A stretch of 64,000 nucleotides of DNA from assembly GCA_038049695.1 (NCBI GenBank), contig CP142460.1:35560001-35624000 (forward strand). Reading direction: 5' to 3'. The stretch is from Cinnamomum chago. Taxonomy: Eukaryota; Streptophyta; Magnoliopsida; Laurales; Lauraceae. The first letter of the stretch is position 1; each line of letters opens with the position of its first letter. Positions 11,173 through 22,129 of this stretch are shown here, piece by piece. A model generated the notes under the pieces. That model worked only from the letters and a program-made list of their open reading frames with translations, did not search any database and had not been told where the DNA came from. The position numbers and the translations under genes are program-made.

Positions 11173-11438
11173 GCTATGATGCCAATATACAGCATGGATA
11201 CGATAGGGACACGGCATGGATATGGAAGGGACATAGATTTTACACATAAAATGTGAAGTATCGGATACGATATGAAACGATACATTTGCCCACTTAGCTC
11301 AAATCATAAGCAAAATGACTCTTCGGATTTAGTAGTTTACGATCCATTCTATTGTATGCTCTGAAAAGGAAAACCCGAAACAAACTAAAGCTGGGCAGTG
11401 TCAGCATGAGAAGATGTAATACAAAACACTCAGAGAGA

Positions 11439-11870
11439 GTCAATCATGCCCATCATGCGCAAGCACAACTGGGCCCAATAATTGTGTTGTAGTTAGATCT
11501 TGTATTCTAGTTAAGCTACAATTAGTCAAGTCAAAACTTATGTACTCTTTCTATATTAGGGTAGCTATAATTTAGGTGGGTCACGGCTGATCATTTCTGA
11601 TCAGCGGATGCTGCACAGAGAGAGAGAGAGAGAGATACTTGGCTGAATTCGTGTGTCCCTCTTTAGGGTTCTTTCATTCTTATTAAATAAGGTTTTAATA
11701 CCCTATTAACATTATCCTAAAAAAACTCAAATCCTAAATTATAGCTACCCTAATATAGAAAGAGTACATAAGTTCAGACTTGACTAATTGTAGCTTAACT
11801 AGAATACAAGATCTAACTACAACACAATTATTAGGCCCAGTTGTGCCTACGCATGATGGGCATGATTGAC
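11439..11870. mobile_element. Foldback element with 138-bp inverted arms
   Basis: Arms 11,439-11,576 and 11,733-11,870 are inverted copies with only a few mismatches, starting GTCAATCATGCCCATCATGC. The 156-bp spacer holds a (GA)n tract and no ORF. A transcript across it would form a long near-perfect hairpin. No clear target duplication was found, so it may be a foldback MITE or a local inverted duplication. Confidence 0.85.
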
Positions 11871-12038
11871 AGGCATCAGCTCCCAAGCTTGCCTATTCTG
11901 GGAGCATTTCCAACAATACCTGTATCTATGATGGTGTCCTTTTCTTATGAAATGAGTTGCTGAAAACGCAATTCCATGACACAGGAAGTGCCTTTCTAAA
12001 CCAAGGACCCTTCTTCCATTTCCCATGACCCACTCAAG

Positions 12039-12245
12039 TGTAGGAAAATATAAGGGGTTTATATGGTATTTGTATCATTCTTAGGGGCATTATGTACTTT
12101 CATTGATATAGAGGGTCTCATATGTAATATTCAAAGTATCTCTCAATAACATGGAAAGGTGAACAGTCGTCCTACCCGAGGATGATAATTTCCCCTCATA
12201 CTAACCTAAATCTCTAAATCTCTCAACCAAACACCAAGAAAGACA
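12039..12245 (+). repeat. Short LTR with primer-binding site, element body lost
   Basis: About 207 bp starting TGTAGGAAAATATAAGG and ending AAGAAAGACA, directly followed by TTGGTATTAGAGC. That matches the initiator-Met tRNA primer-binding site (usual TGGTATCAGAGC) with one change. No gag or pol follows; 99 bp later a hAT element intervenes and unrelated sequence comes after it. This is the 5' end of a truncated LTR retroelement. Confidence 0.7.
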
Positions 12246-12343
12246 ACTTGGTATTAGAGCGGGATCATCTGAAGATCGTCACGAGGGGACATCCAAGCAA
12301 CTAGAGTAAAAAGGGTTAGTTTTGGACATCAAATACCCTAGCC

Positions 12344-12996
12344 CATGGATGAAAATAGCGGCCGCTACGCCCGCCACCGCCACGCTATGGCCGATTTATC
12401 GGTCGTCGCACCCGTAGCATCCGCTACGGCCGCTACGGGGTGAGAAAAATTCCTACTTTCCAAGTTTTTTTAAAATGCATAATAAGACTTATTTCTTTTC
12501 TTCTTCTCTTCAAATAACATTTCTACACAACTCTTCTACCCTTTTATGTTTAAAAGAACATGATCTCGCCGAATTACAATCGATATAGAGAGTTCTTCTC
12601 AATGATTCTTCTCTAAGTACATCCTATTAGACACCCCCTTTGGTAGATGTATTTTTTTCTCTAGTTACTCTTAAGTATTGACTTCATGACATAGTTTTTT
12701 CTTTTATAAGTCTTTCATTAGTTTCTAAGTTAGCATAACTAAGCAACATGAACACATGTGAAAAAAATGATCATTACTATTATTTTCTATTTATACAGCG
12801 ATACAGGACCTCATACAGTGAGGGGACCGCTACGCCCCCTTACCTTAGTTACTTTTGCAAAAAAAAAATACATTTTCTCTCATTTTCCAATATTCTAGAT
12901 TTTCTAGGATTTTTTCATATTTTTTTGACGATTTTTCCAAATCGCACCGCTACGTAGCATTTTGGCAGCAGGCCGCTACTGCTATTCTCATCCTTG
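12344..12996. mobile_element. hAT-type non-autonomous element
   Basis: The 653-bp element has a perfect 8-bp target duplication CCCTAGCC (12,336-12,343 and 12,997-13,004). Inverted ends read CATGGATGAAAATAGCGG and, from the right, CAAGGATGAGAATAGCAG. GC-rich GCCGCTACG motifs are found below both ends, with an AT-rich centre and no transposase. It is the same family as the 366-bp element at 9,710. Confidence 0.93.
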
Positions 12997-13004
12997 CCCT
13001 AGCC

Positions 13005-13689
13005 GAACCTATGTGTAGGTTCGGCTCGTATCAAGCGGAAGTACAGTGATGTATGCAGCTGAGGCATCCTAACAAACTGAGAGATTTGAACCTCGTTCCT
13101 ACATGACCCAATCAATTCGATTAGGCACTTGCCATCTATTTTCATTGTTAAACTGCTAGACAACATAACCAAAAAAAAAAAAAAGCTCTGCCCTCCCCTT
13201 TATCTATCAAAGGGATGGAAGGGCAGAGGCCTTTGGTGTCCCTTCTAGTCAAGAATTTGGGCTTCACAATCACTAGCAAATATTTCTCTCATGCCTTTCT
13301 TCGTTCATGGTTTGATATTCTAGGCGTAGAGGAACCACACCAATCCATCCCGGAACTTGGTGGTTAAACTTTACTGCGGTGACGATACTGTAGGGGAGGT
13401 CCTGCGGAAAAATAGCTAGACATCAGGATGATAAAAAGCTTAACACCTCTTATTCTTATTACTCAAAAAGAAAAAAAAATGAAAAGGTCGTCTAATTCAA
13501 AACCCAATTATAACATCCCTTCTCTCCCACTTCACACCTTGGAACACGTTGTTCTTATAGAGAGAAAGGCGCTTTCACGTCTTCTTAGGCCTTATTGATT
13601 CTTGACTGGATATTGACTTGAAAGTGGATGAATACTGGAAACTGGTCCTCGATAATGAGCTAAGTGGTAAACCAAGTAGTGATCTATTG
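13005..13689. other. Non-coding stretch
   Basis: No gene is supported. It includes a TTTGAACCTCGTT segment and a poly-A run near 13,169-13,183. Nothing else could be assigned. Confidence 0.4.
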
Positions 13690-14560
13690 GCTCAGGGTAA
13701 TTCTGTAATGACATGAGTTATAATTATATGCAATTGATGGCTCGTGCCATTGATGACATAGGTTATAATTCCACATAGCTTGTTGCCTACGGTGATGAAA
13801 TAAGTCATAATTCCTTGGTTGCCTAAGGTAATGATGTGGGTTATAATCATAGTTGTGAAATTCGTTGTCTCAGACGAAATTTCTCTGAGAAATTTCATTT
13901 CGATCTACATATAGAAATGAAACAACCCTACACAACTTGTCGGTTAAGATTTCGGTCGATTTTGGTCAATTTCGGTGGATTTCAGAAATTTTGGCCAAAA
14001 TTATTTTTAAAAAAGGACTTCTTGTGATTTTTTTTCTTAAAAGCCCCAACCCCTACCCTAAGCCCTCTTTCAAACAGAAATAAAGGAATAAATAAGAAGG
14101 AATTCCACTTAAAATAAATTCCCTAATCAAATTCCACTTAAAATGAGTCCCTTATCAAATTTCTACGTGTGTGTATATATATATTTATATTTATATTTTT
14201 TCCGAAACATAAGATCAAAAAGTTTCACTGAAATTTTCAAATCAGATGAGATTTTTCATTTGGAGGCTGAAGTCAAACCGAAACAGTGTCCAAAACAAAA
14301 TTCACAACTTTGGTTATAATTCCACCGAGTTGGTTTTCCACGGTAATCATGTGAGTCATAATTCCACATAGTTGGTAGCTCAAGGTAATAACTTGAGTCA
14401 TATTTCCACATAGTTGGTTGCTCAAGTTAATGAATTGGGTCATAATTCCACATAGTTGGTTCCCAAAGGTAATGCCATGAGTTATAATTCCACGTAGTTT
14501 GTTGCTCATGGCAATGCATGATGAACATTGTGAGCGTAATTCCAAGAAGATTAGTTACTC
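13690..14560 (+). repeat. Degenerate minisatellite of about 60 bp, split by a hAT element
   Basis: Units on the pattern CATAATTCCACATAGTTGG, then TTGCTCAAGGTAATGA, recur about three times at 13,690-13,847 and about five times at 14,313-14,560. The hAT element at 13,848-14,312 entered the array. Open frames here are by-products of the repeat. Confidence 0.8.
13848..14312. mobile_element. hAT-type MITE inside the minisatellite
   Basis: The 465-bp element has a perfect 8-bp target duplication GTTATAAT (13,840-13,847 and 14,313-14,320). Inverted ends read CATAGTTGTGAAATTCG and, from the right, CAAAGTTGTGAATTTTG. No transposase. The end sequence recalls the element at 7,775-8,585. Confidence 0.93.
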
Positions 14561-16803
14561 AAAACTAAGACTCCGCCAATACAACAACTTGGCACAGAAT
14601 TTATAGACTCCGATCCAAGAGGATAAATTGGTCAGCTCTACTATGAGTATAACTAGTACTCCAATCCAAGAATATTAATTGCCCGGTTCTCCTATGAGTA
14701 TGACTAGGAACCTTTTTATCTAGATGGGTAGACTGATGTGATGTTCTTGTTACTTGATACTTGTGAATAATGATCTATGCTATTTTCTTGAATTCTGATT
14801 ATACTGTGAATCATGTATATATTAAACAATTGATGATGAATACTCGAGCTCACACTTTATATTCTATGTACTTGTCATAACCACGATTAGTCTAATTATA
14901 TGCATTTGCATAGCCTTCTTTACTTGTTGAATTCTCTCTCCAATCCTAGATCCAATATGGGTCACAAAGAAAATCCTGAGAATATAGATGAAGATGTTAA
15001 TAAAGAAAAGAAACCATGGGCTGGGAACAAAGGATGAGTTACACAAAGAGGACTAGTTTCAGTATCTTAAATCCAATTAATTTAGATAGTTGGTTTCTAT
15101 TCAATTTGAGAATTGTAAAAAGGATTTCTTCAGATTCTGCATTTAATCTGTTGGTTTATAGACTTATTTATGGATCAATATGAATATAATAAAATTATTA
15201 GTTTATACTCTGTTTATCTTGAAGTGAATGAAAACTCCGCTGTAGAAAAAACTGATTTTTGTATCGAGAAAAAAGTTCACAACGTGAAATTCAAGGGGCC
15301 CAGATTTCAGGTCATGACAATTTTCACTTAAAATGAAGAAGAAAAAAACTTTCTATTGGTTGTATTGAATGCATCAATATTAGAAATATCAAACCAAAGA
15401 AAGCCTTTGGTTTTTTCATCATCAATGAACAAATAACCACCGAAAACAATTAATAGGAAAACACCGTAACAAGAGTTTTCTCCCATGGAGACTTTAACTA
15501 CTATTTTTCTTCATCTAGCCTTAAACTATCAATATGAGGCTGGTTAAAAGAGTTCTACTAATGAACTCTAAACAAGCTCAGACCAAAACTCAAACCCACA
15601 CCCACCCCCCAACCAAAAAAAAATCCACCACGTTGCAAAAAAAAAAAAAGGCTAGAGACAATGGTGTATATCAATATCACACAACTCATCATTAACTCGA
15701 ATTGGCTGCACTGGAATTCTATTTTTAGTTGGGAAAAAAAAAAACACTTTCCGTGAGTCTGTTTCTTTACTGGAATTCATGTAAGGAGAATTCTCCAGCA
15801 TAGTGGAAATAAATCCTAAATGCTCACTTGTACTTGAGCATTCAGAAATTCCACAAAAAAGCAAAGGGGCTAGAATTCAGGAATTCCAAAGGTCATTTGA
15901 GAACTTTTAGGTGGCTAGAATTTTGGAATTCTCCTGGAGAAACATGGCATTTGCAAATGCTGGGGGATAAGATGTCAAATCATGTCCCAAAAACCCCATC
16001 ATGGCGAATTCTTGTCAGAAATTTTAGTAAAGAAATAGACCCTATAGGTTGTACTGAATGCATTAGTATCAAAGACACACATCAACCTCTGTCGGGCCAT
16101 ACACGCTGTTCATATCAACAGTAAGGGTGTGAATTGAGTATTGCACTGATACAGAGCTTTGGATCCCTGAAAACACAAACACATACTAGGAGATATTTAG
16201 CAAAAGCACTAGGGTGAACATGTCCTGAATTCCTAGATTCATTATCAGCCTGATCCTTCATGTAATGAATTTTCCAAATCCATATTAACATCCTAGGAGA
16301 TGACTGCTGACCAGATGAGCAGATAAGACGGACCCCGTAGGCTTTGGTGAAAGGGGCGTTTTTATCTCATTTGTATCATAAAAAATAAAAAATAAAGAAG
16401 ACAGGGTAATTTGCCTTGGATCAATAGGAACTAGTGCTAGGATTTTCCTTTCCATCGAGTGTCACAGTGCCTGTTTGGAAACACAGAGATTCTAAAGCTT
16501 GCAGAATCCAAGATGTAGCTTTTTTTTGTCCTCATTGACATGGGCTCCTTAAGCAATTGAATCATCAGTAGTTTTTTTCGCTCAGTTGCCTCCTCAGACA
16601 AAAGAGTGCGCAGATACATGACAAAGCATTTGCAGATCCAACCTGTCTCCCCCAAACATAAAAGTTTAGGCACATCTGTATAACTCCATTTCTGCAAAAT
16701 GCCATGCAAAAAAGTCCACTTTCCCGCGCTCATTTACCATCTTTGGTGAGGTAAAGTTTTCTCAAGAAAAAATTGCAAAAACCAACGAATTTTCCGTAAT
16801 TTC
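14561..16803. other. Non-coding repeat debris
   Basis: No gene was recognised on either strand. At about 14,600-14,715 a unit of about 60 bp containing CTATGAGTAT and ACTAG occurs twice. A TTGTATTGAATGCATC-type motif occurs at about 15,359 and again, changed, at about 16,048. A 98-codon minus-strand frame at 16,437-16,733 has no similarity I can name. Confidence 0.4.
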
Positions 16804-17178
16804 GGGAATGTTTGTTTACATGATGGGAGGAGTAAAGGAAAGTGAAAAAATACATGATGTGACTGGCCCTCTTACTTCATAGTGTTTAGATACCAAAAGC
16901 AAAGGGAAAGTAAAGCCACCGATGTAACTATTTTACTCTAGCCTTTGCTTGGATGCCAAAAGGTGAGTAAAGTAAAACGAACTATGTGTTATAATGGTTC
17001 CTCTCCACTCAACTTTTGCACTCATCCATATACAACCCCCAAGTGCAATTACTTAGGGAGTAACTCTTTTGTCATGTAGTGCATTTACTCTCCATCCCCT
17101 AGTCTTTCCTTTACTCTTGATTTGGCCCTTTATTTTTCTTTACTCCTAGTCCTCCCCTCACGCAAACAAACATGCCCC
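16804..17178. mobile_element. MITE with GGG(C)ATGTTTGTTT inverted ends
   Basis: The left end reads GGGAATGTTTGTTTACATGA and the right end, inverted, reads GGGGCATGTTTGTTTGCGTG; the match goes on through GGGAGGA to AGTAAAG for about 40 bp. The body of about 375 bp is non-coding and rich in TTTACTC/GAGTAAA motifs. No convincing target duplication was seen. Confidence 0.75.
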
Positions 17179-17379
17179 ATAGGATTTGTGCAATGCCGAG
17201 GATACCTTGGTAGCACCGAAAACCGTCCTATTTTTTGCACTTGCAATTTTGCAAACTGCTTGGTGTTAGCACTTTCTCTTTAGCTGGCGGAAAATCATTT
17301 CCTATGAGAGTTGTAGGAATCACTTCTACACAACACCACAAAATTTCATCGTCCCACAAACGCGTGCAAAAGGTTTTTT

Positions 17380-18580
17380 TTGGTTTGGGATTTTTCACAA
17401 ACATGCCCTTTGGACTTGTTTGTGCAGCAAGGTGATTCCATACCCTACAGATTCTTGTTTCCGTGGGATAGAGGAATCCAACATTCCTACCCCTCCTATA
17501 AAAAATTGAAATCCTCTCTATCGACGAAATTTAGTTCATTTTTTCTCTTTTCGTTCCTTATTTTCACAAGAAAAATGTACCATACCAAAAAACAGAACAA
17601 TGGGTTGCATAGAAAATCAGAACAATTTCCCCTCCTATCGTGAATCTCTTGGTGCACAAACACACCCTTTGAACTTGTTTATGCATTGGGAGAATTCCAC
17701 GCTTTGCGAATTTCTATTTCTAGGGGAGAAAGGAATCCTACATTCTTACCCTTCCCATAGGAAACAAAATTCTCTCTATCAAGGAAAATCAGTTCATTTT
17801 TTTCTTTTTAGCAAAGAAAATGTGCCATACAAATGACAGATCAGCGAGCTATACGGAAAATCAAAATAATTTTCCTCTCTATCGCAGAATCCTCTCGTTG
17901 CACAAACGTAACCCAAAAATGCGTTTGTACAATGACATGTTCATGGAAAAGTGCATTTCCAGTACATCTAATTATTCATTCAGAAATTCTTAGCAAATAT
18001 GCTGCTCAAGAAGAGCACTGCCTAAAATAACAAGTTTTTGAGGATTTTTGGGGGAATATATGGAAATGGTTGCTGCTTCCAGGGAATTCATAGTGTACTT
18101 TTTCATCATAAGTCCTCCCCTCCCCTACACTATAAAATCCCCAAGACCAAGATTTTGTTTTAAAAAAATTCAGCAAAAATTTCTGCACCAAACATTAGAT
18201 TGGCATTAAGGTGTTAAAAACTTCATAGCTTTCCGTGGAAATGTCTCTGCACTAACATGCGACGAAAGGATTCAGCAATAAAGAGAGTGATTATTCTGAT
18301 TTTCCATGGAGCCCACCGTTCCATTGTTTGATGCAAGACATTTTCCTTGAATGAAAGGAAAATGTGAACCAATTTCCTCAATAGAGAGGATTTTGATCTC
18401 GGTGGGGGTAGGAATGCAAGATTCTTCTCCCCTATGGAATCAAAAATCCGCATTGGGCAAAATCCTCTCATTGCACGAATAAATCCCACGGGGTATGTAT
18501 ATGCAAGGAGAGGATTCCTTGACTGAGAAAAAAATTGTTCTAATTTTCCGTGCAACCCACTATTCCCTTGTCAACCATAC
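17380..18580. repeat. Diverged tandem and inverted repeat block
   Basis: Two direct units of about 240 bp (from about 17,400 and 17,640, with a partial third near 17,850) share CCCTTTG.ACTTGTTT, CTCTCTATC, AAAATGT.CCATAC and GAAAATCA motifs in the same order. The segment 18,225-18,580 carries the same motif order inverted (for example GATTTTCCATGGAGCCCACC opposite GGGTTGCATAGAAAATC). The block is old and has no coding frame of note. Confidence 0.6.
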
Positions 18581-19050
18581 AGGATAAATAGATTTTCCCC
18601 AAAAACCAATTCGGCAGACTTAAAATTAAAAAAAAAAAAAAAAAGAGCCGAAAGGGCTTTGTAGATGGTAAACGTGAAATCATGCAACTGACGATTAGAA
18701 AAGTAAAAGTCTGCTTCTGCTTCTACCACCATTTTGCTTTTGTGCCATTTTACTGAGATCTGGAAATCGTAACATCACTCAAAACTCCCTTTACATTTCT
18801 GATTCTTCCACCATCCCCATTTTCCAAAAAAAAAAATGCAGGAACTTTCTAGAAATCTCTAGTCAATAAATAATTCAACCAGATTCACTACAGAACTAAA
18901 ACATCACTTCTCCACAACACATTTTCCCTCTTCAGCACACGCGCATCTCAAATTCCCACAAAAACTGGGGGCATAAAAGAAGCATCTTTCTGTAAAACTG
19001 AGATCTGATCTAGAAATCTGAAAGCAAGTAAAGTTCTTGGGACTCTTACC
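18581..19050 (-). other. Possible intron start and flank of an unidentified minus-strand transcript
   Basis: On the minus strand, CAAAG|GTAAGAG at 19,050/19,049 is a consensus splice donor preceded by a CT/AG-rich leader-like segment (about 19,050-19,130). This could be a non-coding first exon. No downstream exon was identified, so it remains a hint. Confidence 0.22.
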
Positions 19051-19532
19051 TTTGAATTCGGAGGTGAGATCTCTCAGATATGAGAGAGGAGCTGACAGAT
19101 TCAAGTTTCAGAAATGCTAGATTTGGGATTGGAAAGGGGAAATGAAATGTCGAAGAAACGGAGGAGTCTTTTTCCCTTATTCTCTGGTACTTGTAGGAAG
19201 AGTGGGAAGAAAATGGGGTTAGTGATTGGTGGAATTACGGTTCTACCACTGGATTTTGTTGTGTTTTGTTTTACATGATAAGATCAAGCTACCGGCGGAA
19301 GGAGGATAGTCCGGGATAACGCGTGGCTTTATATTTACATGCGTGTTACTTGGTAGGGGAACGATCTGCCATTCGGGAGGTAAGGGTGACTGGAGGTTGA
19401 TACGTCAGGTTATGACATGGGCGGCGTTTGTTTCCACCCATGCAGGACATTGTTGAACTGTGAAGTTGGCTCTTCACTCTTAGAAAAATAATCGAATCAA
19501 ATACAACGAAGACTCGTTCCAAGTAATCTCAT
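19051..19532. other. Non-coding flank left of the Mutator-like element
   Basis: GC-moderate single-copy-looking sequence with no supported gene. It ends at the 9-bp target duplication of the large element (19,533-19,541). Confidence 0.4.
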
Positions 19533-19541
19533 TTTAATATA

Positions 19542-20050
19542 GGGATTTTTACAAAAAAAGTGCCCTTAATTGTGTATTTGACTGATTTAACTATAAATAC
19601 ACAAAAATACCTATTTTGGTGTTCGTACATTAATTTTGGACGATTTTACCCTAACAAAATCGAACGAAATCGTTCTCCAATCTTCCCCAAAAGTTTCCTT
19701 TCTCGAACGAAATCTGTATCCCTTCTTCTCCAAAATTTTTTCTCTCCTGCCATTTTATCTCCTCCTCCGCTGCCTGCTCTCGTCTTTCCTCTCCCTGCTT
19801 CAGCTGTCTCGTTCCCTCTCCCTCGCCGCTCGCTGCTCTCTCTTTCCCTCTCCATCTCCGCTACCTGTTCTCCATTTCCCTTACGGCCCGGCTCATGTGC
19901 TTTCTCTCCGCGGCTGCTCTCTCTTTAACTCTCTCCGACGTCCCAGCTCTTGCTCACCCCTCCACTCCCTGTTGTCTATACAAGTCCGTCCAGATCCTCC
20001 AGCGGAACTCCCACGACTCCTGCAACGTCATCTTCCATCTGAGATTTAAG
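19542..20050 (+). repeat. Left terminal inverted repeat of the Mutator-like element
   Basis: The outer 120 bp or so align with the inverted right end. The inner part is C/T-rich on the plus strand (about 19,740-19,990), as is the right end read inward. A leader-like AAGTGCAG|GTAATTTT donor lies at about 20,056. Coding-looking frames here are low-complexity Ser/Leu/Pro/Arg products. Confidence 0.85.
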
Positions 20051-22129
20051 TGCAGGTAATTTTCTCTGTTCTTCTCTCTTCCACATTGTCTATTTTCTTG
20101 TTTTTATTTCATTTTCAGGTTCTATAAAAGTTGGAACTGTGTTGTTCTGGAGAGGGGATCTTGCTTGTGGTTGTTGAGTAAACCTCTTATTTCGAACCTA
20201 TTGATTGGGGCAAGAGGTTGCAACTATAATTGGTTTCTTCAAATCATTTTCAATTTCTTCAAACGTTTATATAAATCTTGACAGTTACTTATCTCCAACC
20301 TCTTATATTTGGAACCTCTTATAATTATGTTGGGTGGGTTCTCTCCAAAACTCTCAAAAAGCATCATACAAATAGGGAGGTTGTTCAGGAAATAGTCCAT
20401 TGGGAGGCAGTTGAGGAAGCACTCCATTGGCAGGCAAATAACATTTAGATAGAAAGACAAGTTAGATGGGCATGGATAGATCATAAAAGATTTGTAATGA
20501 TTAGTGAATTTGAAACACCCGCCAAACAGGAAAGGATGCATGCAATAGCTGTCGAACAACCATTCATGGATATGGATCGATAGCGTTGCACGTGTATTAG
20601 TCGTTAGTGTTGCTGCACCAGCCATACTACAGATGCAGCAGAGCCCTCCTGGACAGAGGGCTCCACCTGCTTGTCGTCCACCTGAGAACATTCCTTCCAT
20701 TGTGGGTTCATTGGTAATGCCCATATCTATGTTAAACATAGTGGTCTTTTGTGGTCTTTACCCAAAAAATAAAATGTTAGCCAAAGTGGTGGTGTGGTGA
20801 ACTTTCTGGCTGCACCTATGCATCAGGTGTTGGTAGGCTCCTTTTGCCAATGGGGAAGTAATGTGAAAATGGGGAGTGATGTTGTTTATGATGGACAACA
20901 AGTGCAGAAAGAGGACAGTCATGTTATTGAAGAGGAGAGTGTAGTGTACCACCTCCTAAACGGTCTGTGAGATAGATTGTCAACCAATTCTCTATAGGGA
21001 CGAAAATTTGGTGAATAAAACTTCCAGTTAGGCCCACTGATAACAGTGATCCATCTTATGCCAATAAAGTAAGATATACCAAGAAGTGGTATCTTGTTAT
21101 GGATTAAGAAATGAAGATCGTTGTGAAAAATGAAACTTGACATCTCCTTCCAAGATTCAAGGATGTTAAACTGGAGACATGTTATGGAAGACAACGTATA
21201 GATGGAGTTCGATGGATCAATGTTAAGACCTGAAGGACCATTCAAACTTTGCTCTGTTAAAGCTTAGCTTTTTAATAGAAGAATACAAGGAGCTAAATGA
21301 ACTCAATGTGAGCTTCTTTAGATTATTTTTAATTGTATTTCTCGATTGCTAAATAAGTTCTTACGTAACGAAAGAAGGATGTTGTAGAAAGTAGTTATGT
21401 ATTTGAATTATGAAGTTAGTATAATTTTTAAATTTGAGAAGTTGCAGATGTTGGGAGGTCGGCTAATGGTTTCACCGATTCTTTGATTTCAACTGTTTAT
21501 ACTGTTTTTTGCTAATTACCTATTTTTATAGGTATCCCTTTTATAAGCGAGGGACTTCACCAAGAATCAATCCATTCCTATAATGGACATGTAGCCCTTC
21601 GGTGTTAATTTTATCTTTTAGTGACCACAGGATTTAGTCATAAGTAGTTTGCATCATATGTAATTGTTAGTTAACCTGCCAGTAATTTTATGCGCTTAAG
21701 TTGCTTTTGAGACTCAAGTTCTCAAGAAGATGATGTTAGCTTTCCACTGAAATCATTGAAGACCCTTTCCGCAATTATAAATTCTCAAGGAGTTGGACCA
21801 TTTGACATTCTCATTTTTTAGCTTTATAATGTCGGTCCCACTTTACGAGGTGAAAATCCTCGGTGAAACGATAGGAGTATAAAATACACGGATTCCTCCC
21901 CTATTAACAAAAAAAAAAAAAATTGTTCTTATCTATATCTTATCATTTTAATTGCCATGCATCCCAATGGAGGTGTGTAGCATGTACATTGAAGGCACAG
22001 AGATCACAAATATTTCATTGGACCATCATTGTTCAGCATCAATCATCAATTATCCCCACCACGAGCACCTTCACTGTTCCAAAGATCTGTATTTTCCACT
22101 GGTATCTTTTCCTACATTTTTTCAATTAG
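20051..22129. other. Element interior without a recognised gene
   Basis: The longest frame, 166 codons on the minus strand (20,239-20,739), has no recognisable family; the opposite strand of the same stretch also gives a short open frame (about 20,590-20,740) rich in Pro and Gln. Neither is convincing. A captured fragment of an unknown gene is possible. Confidence 0.3.

Noticed and set aside
11190..11940. A larger element around the inverted repeat with GGGACACGGCATGGATA-like ends
   Set aside because: The end similarity is weak and no target duplication was found.
13005..13190. SINE (B-box-like TTTGAACCTC and a poly-A run)
   Set aside because: The B-box-like motif lies on the opposite strand to the one that would end in poly-A, and no A box or target duplication was found.
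15340..16080. MITE bounded by the TTGTATTGAATGCATC-type repeats
   Set aside because: The two copies are direct, diverged, and have no inverted ends between them.
16437..16733. 98-codon minus-strand frame
   Set aside because: Plausible composition but no family recognised and no splice or start context; kept only as a note.
19560..20049. Ser/Leu/Pro-rich frames as proteins
   Set aside because: They come from the C/T-rich inner part of a transposon terminal repeat; the same happens at 30,666-31,121.
20239..20739. 166-codon minus-strand frame as a gene
   Set aside because: No recognisable domain, unusual composition, and overlapping open frames on the other strand.
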